Shown piece by piece: positions 1 to 9,297 of a DNA stretch of 64,000 bases. Positions within the stretch are counted from its first letter, which is position 1. The number at the start of each line of letters is the position of its first letter. The notes under the pieces were generated by a model, which saw only the letters and a list, made by a program, of their open reading frames with translations, had not been told where the DNA came from and did no database searches. Origin of the DNA: Polaromonas sp. (lineage in GTDB: Bacteria; Pseudomonadota; Gammaproteobacteria; Burkholderiales; Burkholderiaceae_C); contig JAUXPP010000167.1 in assembly GCA_030683705.1 (NCBI GenBank), positions 49,811 to 113,810 on the forward strand. Direction: 5' to 3'. A program made the translations under genes and the position numbers.

Positions 1-9
1 GAAGGAGTT

Positions 10-1092
10 TCACGCCGCTCCCGTCCAGCCGAGATTTTTCGCCGCCGCCGCCGCGACATAAGCGGCCAGTTGCTGCCGGCTGATCACTTCGCCTGTTTCC
101 TGGTGGGCACGGTACCAGGCGGCTGTTTGCTGGAGACCCTCGTCCAGGCCCCAGACGGGTGTCCATGGCAACAAGGTGCGCGATTTGGTGCTGTCCAGTT
201 GAAGCAGCCCGGCTTCGTGCGGTTGCGGCGCCGTCGCGAGGTGCCAGCGCAGCTCACCCCAGCTTTGTGTGAGTTTGGAGAGAACCGCCGAGACCGGTTG
301 ATTGCCTGATTCGTCAGGCCCAAAATTCCACGCTTCTGCGAAACCCGCCCGACGTTCGAGCAGGCGTTGCCCGAGCAGCAAATAACCGGACAATGACTCA
401 AGAACATGCTGCCAGGGCCGGGTGGCATGCGGTGAGCGGATCTCGACCGATTCGCCACGCGCGCTGGCGCGCACCAGGTCCGGAATCAGGCGGTCTTCCG
501 ACCAGTCACCGCCACCAATCACATTGCCCGCGCGCGCAGTTGCCAGTTGAAGGGAATCTTGCGAACCGAAATAGGATTTCCGGTAGCTGGCGGCGACGAG
601 TTCGGCCCCCGCCTTCGACGCCGAATACGGATCGTGGCCCCCCAGCCGGTCGTTTTCCCGGTAGCCCCAAAGCCATTCCTGGTTTTCATAACACTTGTCG
701 GTGGTCACTGCGACGACAGCCTTGACACTGCCCGTATGGCGGCATGCCTCCAGCAAATGGGCCGTGCCCTGAACATTGGTTGCCCAGGTGGTCAGGGGAT
801 CGGCATAGGAGCGGCGCACCAGCGGCTGGGCGGCCAGATGAAAGACCACCTCGGGCTGCACCTGGCTCACCAGTTTCTGGACGGCCGCGTAGTCCCGGAT
901 GTCGAAGCGATGCTCTTCGATGCCCAGTTTGAGCAGTTCCCAGTGGTTCGGTTGCGTGTTCGGCGGCAAGGCCAGACCAACCACTTCTGCGCCCAGTTGC
1001 TGAAGCCACAACGCCAGCCAGCTGCCCTTGAAACCGGTATGACCGGTCAACAGCACCTTGCGCCCCTTGAACACATCGCCAAAGGCTGTCAT
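10..1092 (-). CDS. rfbG: CDP-glucose 4,6-dehydratase
   Basis: This 360-residue extended SDR converts CDP-D-glucose to CDP-4-dehydro-6-deoxy-D-glucose, the entry to CDP-linked 6-deoxy and 3,6-dideoxy hexoses. The NAD-binding loop TGHTGFKGSWL lies near the N-terminus and is typical of the RfbG branch. The catalytic Tyr and Lys are in YSASKAGAELV. Length fits the family. I start it at the ATG at 1092, preceded by AGGGGG at good spacing, rather than an upstream GTG at 1101 that would sit on that ribosome site. Its partner rfbF lies about 8 kb away at 9298-10068, with other sugar-modifying genes between, so the CDP-hexose branch is split. Any following rfbH-type gene would lie beyond the left edge. 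The assignment is strong. Confidence 0.93.
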   Translation of the reverse strand: MTAFGDVFKGRKVLLTGHTGFKGSWLALWLQQLGAEVVGLALPPNTQPNHWELLKLGIEEHRFDIRDYAAVQKLVSQVQPEVVFHLAAQPLVRRSYADPLTTWATNVQGTAHLLEACRHTGSVKAVVAVTTDKCYENQEWLWGYRENDRLGGHDPYSASKAGAELVAASYRKSYFGSQDSLQLATARAGNVIGGGDWSEDRLIPDLVRASARGESVEIRSPHATRPWQHVLESLSGYLLLGQRLLERRAGFAEAWNFGPDESGNQPVSAVLSKLTQSWGELRWHLATAPQPHEAGLLQLDSTKSRTLLPWTPVWGLDEGLQQTAAWYRAHQETGEVISRQQLAAYVAAAAAKNLGWTGAA

Positions 1093-1186
1093 GCCCGGCA
1101 CCCCCTACAGGCAGGGCTCGGCAGTCCGGTCGTCAGTCGCGTCAGATTTTCGGGAAGCACATGCATCTGCTTGATTGCCTTTAAAG

Positions 1187-2323
1187 TCATTTCAGCGCCA
1201 CTGATTGCCAGAGATGGAGATAGTCCTGTGCCATTTTTTCCAGGCTGAAGTTGTCCTCAATCCGTTGGCGCGCGTCGATGCGGCGTTTCGCGTCATTTTC
1301 GCCCCCAAAACCGTCCCTGGCTTCTTCGATGGCGCGTGCCAGCAAAACGGGATTTTTCGGCGGAACGACCCATCCGGTATCTCCCACAATCACCGCAGCG
1401 TCGCCGACGTTCGTCACGACGCAAGGCGTTCCACACGCCATCGCCTCTGCAACCACATTGGGGAAAGCCTCACTTGCGCTTGGCAAGAGATGGAAATCCA
1501 GGGCATTCATGACCGACGGTATGTCACTGCGGGGGCCCGCAAGCACAACGGAACTCTCGAGATTGTACTGAGCGAGCAGGCCCATCAAACCCGCATTGCG
1601 GGTGCTCAGGCCGCCACCCACCAGCACGCAACGGACCGCTCCGCTACTGCCAGCCACGGCAGACAAGGCTTGCAAAAGATTGGGGTGATCCTTGTAGGGA
1701 TCCCACCGTGCGACGCAGCCAAACAGCAGCTCGTTGGGCGCAATGCCCCATTCTTTACGGAGTTGCTCGCGCTTCGCGGTATCCGGCGCGTAGGCCCTCA
1801 AATCGAAGCCATTCGGAATGACATAGAATTTGGTCGGGTCGTAACCCATTTTTTTATGCTCCTTCGCAGCTTCCACCGAACAGGTGGCAATGGCCACGGG
1901 CAGGAAGCCGGACAGCCGGGCGCAGAGCCAGGCCACGATCAGGGTGAAACGGCTGTTCAAGGCAGGACTCAGGTTGGCCGTCCGTATGCCCCAGACAATG
2001 CGCCGGCACCCCGCCAGCCTGGCAGCCAGGCCCCCGATCAAATCAGCGTGGTAAAGCCAGGTCTGCACCACATCGGGCGAGAGACTGGCAATAAGGCGAA
2101 CCAGACGCACAAACTCGAAGAAGCTGGCCAGCTGAAAAAATCGCTTGAACTGGAAGCAATGGGGAGCAATCCCGCTTGCCCGAAGCGTTGCGCCGTAAAA
2201 ACCGTCGCCTTTGAGCGATATGACCGAATACTCCACGCCTTCCACTCTGGCCGCAACCAGACGGCACAGCACCGCCTCGGCGCCGCCTTGATCCAGAGAG
2301 GTGATGATGTGCAGTATTTTCAA
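1187..2323 (-). CDS. Glycosyltransferase family 4
   Basis: This 378-residue GT-B glycosyltransferase probably adds one sugar of the repeat unit at the cytoplasmic face of the membrane. The N-terminus reads HIITSLDQGGAEAVLCRLV, the acceptor-side motif of GT4 enzymes. The C-terminal donor domain has LLPSASEAFPNVVAEAMACG, the E-x7-E type motif that binds the nucleotide sugar. Length is normal. It lies 94 bp downstream of the ABC exporter stop-to-start gap region and upstream of rfbG on the same strand, so it is probably part of the same transcript. Donor and acceptor cannot be told from sequence; PglA- or WbnH-like N-acetylhexosamine transfer is one possibility. Confidence 0.88.
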   Translation of the reverse strand: MKILHIITSLDQGGAEAVLCRLVAARVEGVEYSVISLKGDGFYGATLRASGIAPHCFQFKRFFQLASFFEFVRLVRLIASLSPDVVQTWLYHADLIGGLAARLAGCRRIVWGIRTANLSPALNSRFTLIVAWLCARLSGFLPVAIATCSVEAAKEHKKMGYDPTKFYVIPNGFDLRAYAPDTAKREQLRKEWGIAPNELLFGCVARWDPYKDHPNLLQALSAVAGSSGAVRCVLVGGGLSTRNAGLMGLLAQYNLESSVVLAGPRSDIPSVMNALDFHLLPSASEAFPNVVAEAMACGTPCVVTNVGDAAVIVGDTGWVVPPKNPVLLARAIEEARDGFGGENDAKRRIDARQRIEDNFSLEKMAQDYLHLWQSVALK

Positions 2324-2454
2324 TTGACTACTGAAAAACAGCCTGCGGAGAGGCCTGATTTACCGCCATTTGCGGGAATGTGGATGAGGCAATTTCGACC
2401 TTGTCCGTCAAGCGGCTACAGCAGCAAGCCGACGTCCAATGTCTACTTATAGAC

Positions 2455-4230
2455 TTATAGCAAACGGCTGAACTGCCCCTGGCTGCCTTCAAGCTCGGCC
2501 CATGTGCCTGACTCGACGATCTGACCCTTGTCCAGCACATAGATGTAGTCAGCCATGCGTACCGAAGACAGGCGGTGCGAGATGACGATCATGGTCACTT
2601 TCCCCTTGAGTAATTCTAGTGCCCGCGTCACAGCAGCATCGGTTTCGGCGTCCAGCGCACTGGCAGCCTCGTCGAGCACCAGCAAGCCGGGATTGCCAAG
2701 CAAGGCCCTGGCCAGTCCCAGGCGCTGTCGCTCGCCGCCGGACAATCGCCCTCCCCTGTCGCCGACCATGGTGTCCAGCCCGTGCGGCAACTGTGAAATA
2801 AAACCATCCGCCGCAGCCAGGGAAGCGGCAGCCATGACAGCCTCGTCGGAATGATGCGGCTGACTCCACAGAATATTGCCGCGGATGGTGCTGTTGTACA
2901 GCATGGTCTCCTGGCCCATGTAGCCGATACGCCGGCGAAGGCCACGCAGGGGCAGTTGCTCAAGACCCATGCCGTTGACATGGATAGCCCCGGTTGTTAT
3001 GGGGACCAGTCCCAGCATCGCGTCGACGAGCGTCGACTTCCCAGCCCCCGAGCGCCCCACCAAGGCGACGCAGGCACCCGCCGGTATGGACATCGAGAGG
3101 TTCGATATGACCTGGAAATCATCATGGCTCACGGCAACGTTCTGCAATGACACGGCCAGGGGGCCTCTGGTCAGGGCTTCCGGCAGAGGGGTCTCACTGG
3201 AAACTTCGGCCTCCGCCTCGATAGTTCGCGCCATCGCGTTCAGATTGGCAACGGCCGGCAGGCTGCTTGTGAGGGACTGCAGGCTTTGCTGCAAGCCGGT
3301 CAGCTTTGGAATCAATCGCACAAAAATGGCCAGAATGACCAATATCACGGCGGCGTCAATATTGAGGACGCTGCGGCTGATAACCAGGATGCTGGCAACC
3401 ATCGCGGCCGCGCCAAAATCGAAAATGCCTTTGACGATCTGTGCATCAAAGCCGTTGGCCAGCGTGTGCTTGCGCAAGCGCTGGATGATCCCCCCCAGGA
3501 CGCGCAAGGCCTCACTTTCGGTGGCGGTGGCCTTGAGCAGCTTCGCACTGCCGACAAACTCCCCGGTCTTCACCTGCAACTCGGCGTTTTCGTGGCTGAT
3601 GCCGGCGCCGATGCGATAAGCACGCTGAATCAACGGCCGTGTAATCAGAAAAAGAAAGGCCCCCCCGGCGATGACCCCCAGGGTCGTCAAGCCGGACAGC
3701 ATGGCGGCCAGGGCCATGTAGATGACACTGTGCAGTAGCCCCGTGAGGAGCAGGCCGGTCTGGTAGAAGGCGCCGGCAAGCCTCTGGGTTTCGGTGACCA
3801 CCGAGTTGATCAGATCACCGTTTCTTGTCTTCAGAAACAAGCCCCACTTTGCTGCGAAGATGCCGGTCAGCAGCCGCGTTTGCCATCGGCTCATGTAAGT
3901 GGTTTGCAGGGAAATTCCCATATAGGCCTGCGCCAGGAAAACGACGGTGCTGAAGAATAGAGAGACGAGTATCAAAGCGGCAATCGCAGGCACCGACGCG
4001 CCCAATCCCAACCAGGCCAGCAACTCAAGAACCGTCCGGCTGACCACACCGCCGACTCCGCTCCCGCCTTCGCCGATGCCGATCGCGGCAAGCAAGGGAA
4101 CCACGCTCGCCAGCGTCAAACCTTCCAGCAGTCCTGTCAGCGCCAGCAGGCACAGGTACAGCGCGTAACGGGTTCCGACCACCGACCAGATGTCAGAAAA
4201 CAAGCGACGCAAAGCCAGAATGTCAATCAT
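2455..4230 (-). CDS. ABC exporter, fused permease and ATPase (MsbA/PglK-like)
   Basis: This 591-residue half-transporter has an N-terminal six-helix membrane domain (about residues 20-320) and a C-terminal nucleotide-binding domain. Walker A GRSGAGKST, the signature LSGGERQRLGLARA and Walker B LLVLDEAASALD are all intact, followed by an H-loop (VISHRLSS). It should act as a homodimer. In a glycan locus such proteins can flip lipid-linked oligosaccharides, as PglK does in Campylobacter. No Wzx-type flippase and no Wzm/Wzt pair are visible in the window, so this may be the export step of the pathway. That role is inference; a lipid A or peptide exporter cannot be excluded by sequence alone. Confidence 0.87.
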   Translation of the reverse strand: MIDILALRRLFSDIWSVVGTRYALYLCLLALTGLLEGLTLASVVPLLAAIGIGEGGSGVGGVVSRTVLELLAWLGLGASVPAIAALILVSLFFSTVVFLAQAYMGISLQTTYMSRWQTRLLTGIFAAKWGLFLKTRNGDLINSVVTETQRLAGAFYQTGLLLTGLLHSVIYMALAAMLSGLTTLGVIAGGAFLFLITRPLIQRAYRIGAGISHENAELQVKTGEFVGSAKLLKATATESEALRVLGGIIQRLRKHTLANGFDAQIVKGIFDFGAAAMVASILVISRSVLNIDAAVILVILAIFVRLIPKLTGLQQSLQSLTSSLPAVANLNAMARTIEAEAEVSSETPLPEALTRGPLAVSLQNVAVSHDDFQVISNLSMSIPAGACVALVGRSGAGKSTLVDAMLGLVPITTGAIHVNGMGLEQLPLRGLRRRIGYMGQETMLYNSTIRGNILWSQPHHSDEAVMAAASLAAADGFISQLPHGLDTMVGDRGGRLSGGERQRLGLARALLGNPGLLVLDEAASALDAETDAAVTRALELLKGKVTMIVISHRLSSVRMADYIYVLDKGQIVESGTWAELEGSQGQFSRLL

Positions 4231-4471
4231 TGATCAACCTGGCCCAGAGGACCTGACGCCGCGGACGAACTCGCGGCGAGACAACACGGCGCCGGCAATG
4301 CAGTTAGCCTGGAACACATGCGCTCCAGTGGCTTTAGCGAAATGAAGATCAAAAAGCGCTCGCGACTTGGCATTGAAAGGTCCACCGGCAAGCGCCGAAT
4401 GGGCAAGATTGAGAAGTGGCGCTGTTGTGCTGACCACCCGGAATTGTAGCCGCCGTGAGCCCCTGCGGCCG
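4231..4471. other. Spacer between membrane protein and ABC exporter
   Basis: This 241-bp gap is unusually long for the locus. An open frame on the minus strand (4234-4437, GTG start) could encode 67 residues, but it has no clear ribosome site and I recognise no family in it. It may be a remnant of a decayed gene or simple non-coding spacer. I see no convincing terminator hairpin. Confidence 0.4.
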
Positions 4472-5851
4472 TCATTCCAGCCGGGCCGCCCGGCGTGCCA
4501 GAACCCGGTCCACCGCCCCGGCCAGGGCCAAGCCCACCACAGCGGTCAGAAAACCGTAGCGCATCCGGTGCAAGGTGCCCAGGTTCGGGACCAGGTAGAC
4601 ATGGATCACCGTGAGCAGGGTCAGAAAGCCCAGTACGAACCAGAACTCCGTTTTTTTGCGGAAATTCCACATCGCCACAGGCAAGAACAGCAGGCATGCG
4701 TAAACAACCAGCATTTCTGCACTGATCACCCTGCGCATCACGGTATTGGCAGCAACGCTGCCGTCCGCCACCCACTGAGCAGGAAAAGGCGCCAGATAGC
4801 CGATCTGAAGCGCCCGCGGCAAATAGGTGAGCAAGTTGCATACCGTACCTGGCACAAACTCAGGATCCATATTGCTTTTGGCATTGCGGTATCCTGATAT
4901 GTAGAAGTCTCGCATCGCCGCGATAGTGGTGGGTAGCTTATCGACCCCAACGTTGGCGCCTCGCTCGAGCAAGCAGGCACCGGGCATATATTGCATCACC
5001 ATCTCACGCTCAACAACGCTTCCGCGCCAGCTTTCAACGCGATCATCGGAAGGTTTGACTAATATCATCATCAACGGGATTGTGAGCAATATAAAAACGG
5101 CTGTTAGCGCACGCTCGCCGCCAATGACACGCCTACGCCACCAAACCGACGCCACGGCTAATTCAAGTATCGAGGCAACGAATGCCACTGCTTGCATCAG
5201 GATCATGATGTGCGGCCGCACCAGCCACACCAGAAACAGGCCTATTGCCAGCGGGAGAATCAGCGCCGTATATGCCGGCCTTGCGGACGCCCAGAAGGCC
5301 GGTCGGAAGGCCTGCATCCAGCCGAGCGCGCACAGCAACATGCCCAGGGCAAAAATGCCATCCTTGTGGATTTGGGCGTACCAGCTCGCTGCAGAGGGAA
5401 ACAGCAAAAAAGGAAGGGCAGCAAGCACTGAAGCCAGCCGGCTTGCTGACACAAGATATGCAATCAGGTAAACCATCATGCCCCCGGCCGCGTGCACCAG
5501 GGCGTTCAGGGGTACCAGCATGTAGGGTTCGGGTGTCACGAACACATACAAGGCCGCAGCGATCCCCGTTGGGGCGTTGCCAGCCGGGCGGAGCTCCCAG
5601 ACAGACCAGCCCTCTTTTTGAATGCGAGCGGCCAGATCGACAGCCGTGAGGTGCATGCCTGCCGAATCGCCACCGACCAACATGCCGTGCCCTGCATGAA
5701 GATGCGGAAAAAAATGCGGCAACAGGATCAGTTGCACAGCCCAAGCCACAAGGCAGGTCCCGAGGAAGGCGACAGCCAGCAAGAGCCAGGGCGTCGCCTG
5801 CAGCCAGGGCTTGCCTTCGAAATTAACCTGATCTGGGAGTTTTGACGTCAT
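4472..5851 (-). CDS. Polytopic membrane protein, glycan locus (GT-C or Wzy-like)
   Basis: I do not recognise this 459-residue protein with certainty. It has about ten hydrophobic segments, beginning with LLLAVAFLGTCLVAWAVQLI near residue 24. A soluble loop follows the first helix and contains GGDSAGMH. Another stretch, WYAQIHKDGIFALG, sits between helices. Acidic residues in the first extracytoplasmic loop of a multi-helix protein recall GT-C transferases, and the position beside glycosyltransferases and an ABC exporter also fits an O-antigen polymerase. It is followed on the same strand by the ABC exporter after an unusual 241-bp gap. No polymerase is otherwise evident in this window. Confidence 0.6.
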   Translation of the reverse strand: MTSKLPDQVNFEGKPWLQATPWLLLAVAFLGTCLVAWAVQLILLPHFFPHLHAGHGMLVGGDSAGMHLTAVDLAARIQKEGWSVWELRPAGNAPTGIAAALYVFVTPEPYMLVPLNALVHAAGGMMVYLIAYLVSASRLASVLAALPFLLFPSAASWYAQIHKDGIFALGMLLCALGWMQAFRPAFWASARPAYTALILPLAIGLFLVWLVRPHIMILMQAVAFVASILELAVASVWWRRRVIGGERALTAVFILLTIPLMMILVKPSDDRVESWRGSVVEREMVMQYMPGACLLERGANVGVDKLPTTIAAMRDFYISGYRNAKSNMDPEFVPGTVCNLLTYLPRALQIGYLAPFPAQWVADGSVAANTVMRRVISAEMLVVYACLLFLPVAMWNFRKKTEFWFVLGFLTLLTVIHVYLVPNLGTLHRMRYGFLTAVVGLALAGAVDRVLARRAARLE

Positions 5852-6176
5852 GGCCCTGAGGTCTGAAATTGTGTGAAGTCACCGGAATGGGGACAAGTCC
5901 TGCAATAAACGCCGTTGGCCGTGATTCTCCCGCGTTTTCTGCCTCCCCCCCGGAGTCGCAGCTACCGAAGAACGCTTGCTTCGGGGGGGGCATCCAAACT
6001 ACATCAACCCCCTGTTAGAACCGTTCACTCAGCGCCAACTGCGTATTCGGCACAGCATCAAGCAATGATTGTATTTTGAGAGCAAAAAACGGCCGCCAGC
6101 CCATATACGCTTGCGCGAGCTGCTATTAAATACATAGCGCTCTGCGGCTGCATATGCCGATCAAAAGCCTCCGACG
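5852..6176. other. Intergenic region with repeat copy
   Basis: This 325-bp gap holds no credible gene. It contains a poly-G run of eight near 5981-5990 and one copy of the short Comamonadaceae-type repeat (6082-6139). It lies between the GT2 gene and the membrane-protein gene on the minus strand, so a promoter for the leftward genes could sit here. I could not identify one confidently. Confidence 0.6.
6082..6139 (-). repeat. Short intergenic repeat, copy 1
   Basis: This copy aligns over about 58 bp with five others in the window. It starts with an A-run followed by CGGCCGCCAGCCC and ends with GAGCTGCTATTAAATA then CATAGCG. The end arms CTAT and ATAG can pair, as in the other copies. Confidence 0.8.
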
Positions 6177-7046
6177 TCATGCCCCCCGGCTGATACGGCG
6201 ACGCAGGTATACGGGAATGACTTTGACCTGTTTCCAGCTAACCAGCGCCGCTGCATACAAGCCCATGACAGGCCCCCCCAAGGTGGCGCATGCCCTGTAG
6301 ACTGCAGCAATCAGGCCTCCTATCGCCATGAGAAGGTTAAAGCGATCGACGTAATCCTGCTCCTTGACGCGTCGCAAATTGCTTTTGGGCACCTCGTAGT
6401 AATGGAACTTCACCCCAGGCACATACAAAAAGGAGCCCAGCATCGACGCCGCAAGCATCAGTGGCAAGTCGGGCCACCACGCGCAGTAGGAATATGGCGC
6501 CTTCCTGATCGCCGACGTACGCCAGAGCCCATAGAAGTAATAACACTGCAACGGTGCCAGCTTGGACAGGCGCTGCGCCACGGTCAAGCCGGTCGTCGCG
6601 AAATCAAAGGGGGTGAACGTCCCAACCTTGTCGGTGGGCGTGACTGTCGTGACATCACAAAATGCCATAACGGGCTCCGGCGCGGCGTCGAGGGCGTTTG
6701 CGAGCTTCTCGATAAAATCCGGGTCCCAGTTGTCGTCGCAGGCGGCCCACATGAAATACGGCGCCCGAGCCTTGGACAGCACGTAGTGGAAGTTGTCATA
6801 AGCCCGCAGGCTTTTCTCCTGACGGAAGTACCGCACACGTTTGTCTGCTGCCGCGGTTTCAAGAAGGATTTCAGTGGACCCATCCGACGACCCGTTGTCG
6901 GAAACCACCAGCTCAAAATCGGACTCGGTCTGGCTCAGCAGGGTTTTGAGAGCGTTCCGGATAAAAGCGGCGCCGTTATAGACCGGCATGCCGATGCTGA
7001 CGCGTGGCACGCGCGCAGCAACAGCACCTGCGTCAGAATCAGCCAC
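6177..7046 (-). CDS. Glycosyltransferase family 2
   Basis: This 289-residue GT-A fold transferase has the family start SIGMPVYNGAAF at about residue 17, the substrate-binding DNGSSDGS, and an acidic ACDDNWDPDF in the DXD position. A weakly hydrophobic C-terminal stretch (GGPVMGLYAAALVSW) may associate it with the membrane. It probably transfers one hexose-type sugar during repeat-unit assembly. It is preceded by the CmcI-like gene (7124-7957) on the same strand with a 77-bp gap. The donor sugar cannot be inferred. Confidence 0.88.
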   Translation of the reverse strand: MADSDAGAVAARVPRVSIGMPVYNGAAFIRNALKTLLSQTESDFELVVSDNGSSDGSTEILLETAAADKRVRYFRQEKSLRAYDNFHYVLSKARAPYFMWAACDDNWDPDFIEKLANALDAAPEPVMAFCDVTTVTPTDKVGTFTPFDFATTGLTVAQRLSKLAPLQCYYFYGLWRTSAIRKAPYSYCAWWPDLPLMLAASMLGSFLYVPGVKFHYYEVPKSNLRRVKEQDYVDRFNLLMAIGGLIAAVYRACATLGGPVMGLYAAALVSWKQVKVIPVYLRRRISRGA

Positions 7047-7123
7047 GGTATGAAGGTGCTACGGCAGCGCGCAGCGCCGCGGGGCTTTTCGGGCGCACAA
7101 AGCGTTGAGGTCTGTGCACCGTA

Positions 7124-7957
7124 TCAGGCTGTCCGCTGCAGGTAGCCATCGGGTGCATTGGTCATGATGAGCTTGTTTTCAACCAGCTTGTCGACTTCAA
7201 AAACCATGGGTTCGCCCTGCAGGCCCTTGCTACGCCCATCTTTCAGCCGACGCATGTACTCCCAGACGGCGGTCTTGGGACTGTTGCCATGCGCCCACGG
7301 CTTTCCGGCACTGATCTCGGCTGGCAGGTCTTCAACCACGGTGTCGAACACGCAGCAGTAGCTGCCGACGCTGGTCAGGGGCGCATAGGCTTCGAGTTCC
7401 GCCAGCACGTGGTCATGGGCATGGTTCGAATCCAGGCAAATCATGATCCGCTGGTAGCCCTTCGCAAAGTTCCGGACTTGTTCCACGATGGCTGCATCGG
7501 TGGACGGGCCCTCAATCATTTCGATCAGATGCGCCATGGGATGCGCTTCGATAAGCGCCCGGTTGTGCGCCCGGATATCAATGTCTATCCCCAGCACCTT
7601 GCGACGGGAGGCCTTGGGGTCCAGCACGCTGCCGGTTTCGACGGCTTCGCAGTAGTCGATCTGCGCCAGCATGGAAGCGCTCATGACGAGGGATCCACCG
7701 TGGGCAATGCCCGTTTCGATGATGAGGTCCGGCTTGACCTTCCAGATCAGTTCCTGTGTGGCGATGATGTCCATCGGCATCTGGATGATGGGCCGACCCA
7801 GAATCGCAAAGTTGTACATGTAGTACTGGAGGAAGGACTTTGTATGAAACTCCTTCGACAGCCGATGCCAGTCTTTGTCCTGAGCATACGAAGCAATATT
7901 TACGAGCTTCATCGCCTCAAACTCAGCGATGGGGTCGACGGACTTCTTGATGCTCAC
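7124..7957 (-). CDS. CmcI/cephalosporin hydroxylase-family SAM enzyme
   Basis: This 277-residue protein belongs to the CmcI family, whose members in sugar loci usually act as SAM-dependent O-methyltransferases. The SAM-binding loop IETGIAHGGSLVMSASML lies near residue 80. A metal or substrate segment LDSNHAHDHVLAEL follows, then FDTVVEDLP. It overlaps the upstream SDR gene by four bases, so the two are translationally coupled. It probably methylates a hydroxyl on the CDP-derived deoxysugar or on the growing glycan. A true hydroxylase activity is possible but less likely in this setting. Confidence 0.82.
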   Translation of the reverse strand: MSIKKSVDPIAEFEAMKLVNIASYAQDKDWHRLSKEFHTKSFLQYYMYNFAILGRPIIQMPMDIIATQELIWKVKPDLIIETGIAHGGSLVMSASMLAQIDYCEAVETGSVLDPKASRRKVLGIDIDIRAHNRALIEAHPMAHLIEMIEGPSTDAAIVEQVRNFAKGYQRIMICLDSNHAHDHVLAELEAYAPLTSVGSYCCVFDTVVEDLPAEISAGKPWAHGNSPKTAVWEYMRRLKDGRSKGLQGEPMVFEVDKLVENKLIMTNAPDGYLQRTA

Positions 7958-8784
7958 AAATCATCTCCAGCTTGCCGGGGGATCCCACATTCAGTAAGCA
8001 ATCCACCGACGGTATCAAACAAATGGCGCGGCCTGTAATCAAACTCGTGCCGGGCCCGGGAAACATCGACCAACGGGAAAGTGCGGATGGGCGCCCCTAC
8101 TGCATAGTCTGCGGAGAAGCCTGTCAGCGCGCAGATTCTTTCAAGCAACAACTTATGGCTGAGGCTGCGGCCGCTGGCGACATTATAAAGACGCTCCTTC
8201 CCACCAGCGCTGATGGCCTGCAACAAGGTACAGACATCTTCTATGCCAACGTAATCCTTGCCGGACTCCGGCGCCTCGTTGACGGTGACCCGGCCTTGAC
8301 GCCGCAGGTCACTCAGCACGGACCCCAGAAAGTTGTCCGGGCTCATGCCCTTCCCATACACGTTAGACAGGCGCGCAACACGTATGGCGGGATTGGGGAG
8401 CGTCAGGCACAGCGACTCCCCCATGAGCTTGCTCAGGTTATACAGGCTGTCGGGGCCCGGCGGAACCAGGATGGCATCATCCTCTGTGACCTGGCTCTTG
8501 CCGAGGCCGGCATAAACGCGTGTGCTGGAAAGATACAGCCACGACTCGAAGCGGCAGCGCTGCAGCAGCCTGGCCAAAAGCGACACATGCGCATCCACCG
8601 TGTCAAAGGGTCGCTTGCGGAAATCAGCGGTCAGCCCTATGGCATAGATGACATGGCCGAGTTCGCCATCCATAACGCCTTCCAGCTCTCTCCCAGGGTC
8701 GTCTACAACGTGTCCCTGCGCCTTCAGGTGTTTCACGAGATGGCCACCGATAAAACCGTGGCCACCTAGAACGGTGAACTTCAC
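7954..8784 (-). CDS. NAD-dependent epimerase/dehydratase (SDR), sugar branch
   Basis: This extended SDR of 276 residues has the nucleotide loop VLGGHGFIGGHLV at its start and a YNLSK catalytic motif near residue 127, with the Ser in SSTRVYAG. I place the start at the GTG at 8784, which overlaps the stop of the upstream acetyltransferase in a GTGA junction; longer readings add residues out of character with the family. It is slightly short for a complete epimerase. Lying between rfbF and rfbG, it may reduce the 4-keto group of CDP-4-dehydro-6-deoxyglucose or epimerise a related sugar. That role is inferred from context only. Confidence 0.82.
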   Translation of the reverse strand: MKFTVLGGHGFIGGHLVKHLKAQGHVVDDPGRELEGVMDGELGHVIYAIGLTADFRKRPFDTVDAHVSLLARLLQRCRFESWLYLSSTRVYAGLGKSQVTEDDAILVPPGPDSLYNLSKLMGESLCLTLPNPAIRVARLSNVYGKGMSPDNFLGSVLSDLRRQGRVTVNEAPESGKDYVGIEDVCTLLQAISAGGKERLYNVASGRSLSHKLLLERICALTGFSADYAVGAPIRTFPLVDVSRARHEFDYRPRHLFDTVGGLLTECGIPRQAGDDL

Positions 8785-9272
8785 TTCCGCCACCCCATGA
8801 GTCTGAGTGGGTTGCCCGCCTGAATGCTGTAGGCAGGGATTTCCCCCCTGACAAGGCTCATCGCACCGATGACACAGCCGCGCCTCAGGATGGCGCCATC
8901 CAGCAGTACGACCCCGGCACCTATCCACACATCGTCTTCAACCAGAATGCCGCCCTTGCCGGGCCTGAAGCCCTGGTCGCGGATCAGGCGATGGCGATCG
9001 CCGTACTCGTGGTTGACCGGCGCAAAAACGCAGTTGGCCGCAATGGCCACGGAGTCGCCGATGCGGATGCCGTTGCCGGTATAAAAAACACAGCCGGAAT
9101 TCACGATCGACCGGCTACCGATGACAACATTTCCCGCACCGCCTGCAGGCTTGAATTTCACGAAGCTGTCAATGACCGAATGCGCGCCAACACGAATTTC
9201 GGTTCCGCGCACAGAGTCCTCAATATCCGCAAGAGCGGACACCCTGGCGCTGGGGTCTATGACGATGGTCAC
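8781..9272 (-). CDS. Left-handed beta-helix (hexapeptide) acyltransferase
   Basis: The protein is a hexapeptide-repeat acetyltransferase of about 163 residues with imperfect [LIV]-G-x4 rungs (IRVGAHSVIDSFVKF, VVIGSRSIVNSG, IRIGDSVAIAANC, ILVEDDVWIGAGVVLLDGA). The segment FAPVNHEYG carries the catalytic-type His. I start it at the GTG at 9272 (VTIVIDPSARV), because upstream residues read like an out-of-frame shadow of rfbF; the ribosome site is weak, so the start is uncertain. It sits between rfbF and the SDR and probably O- or N-acetylates the CDP-derived sugar. Confidence 0.78.
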   Translation of the reverse strand: MTIVIDPSARVSALADIEDSVRGTEIRVGAHSVIDSFVKFKPAGGAGNVVIGSRSIVNSGCVFYTGNGIRIGDSVAIAANCVFAPVNHEYGDRHRLIRDQGFRPGKGGILVEDDVWIGAGVVLLDGAILRRGCVIGAMSLVRGEIPAYSIQAGNPLRLMGWRK

Positions 9273-9297
9273 GGTGGGGCCAGCCGCTTGAAAAGCG

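Noticed and set aside
1205..2452. 415-codon plus-strand frame over the GT4 gene
   Set aside because: The minus-strand GT4 frame has clear family motifs, and this reading is low in any domain signal.
4234..4437. Possible 67-residue gene between the membrane protein and ABC exporter
   Set aside because: GTG start, no good ribosome site and no known family. It is noted only as spacer.
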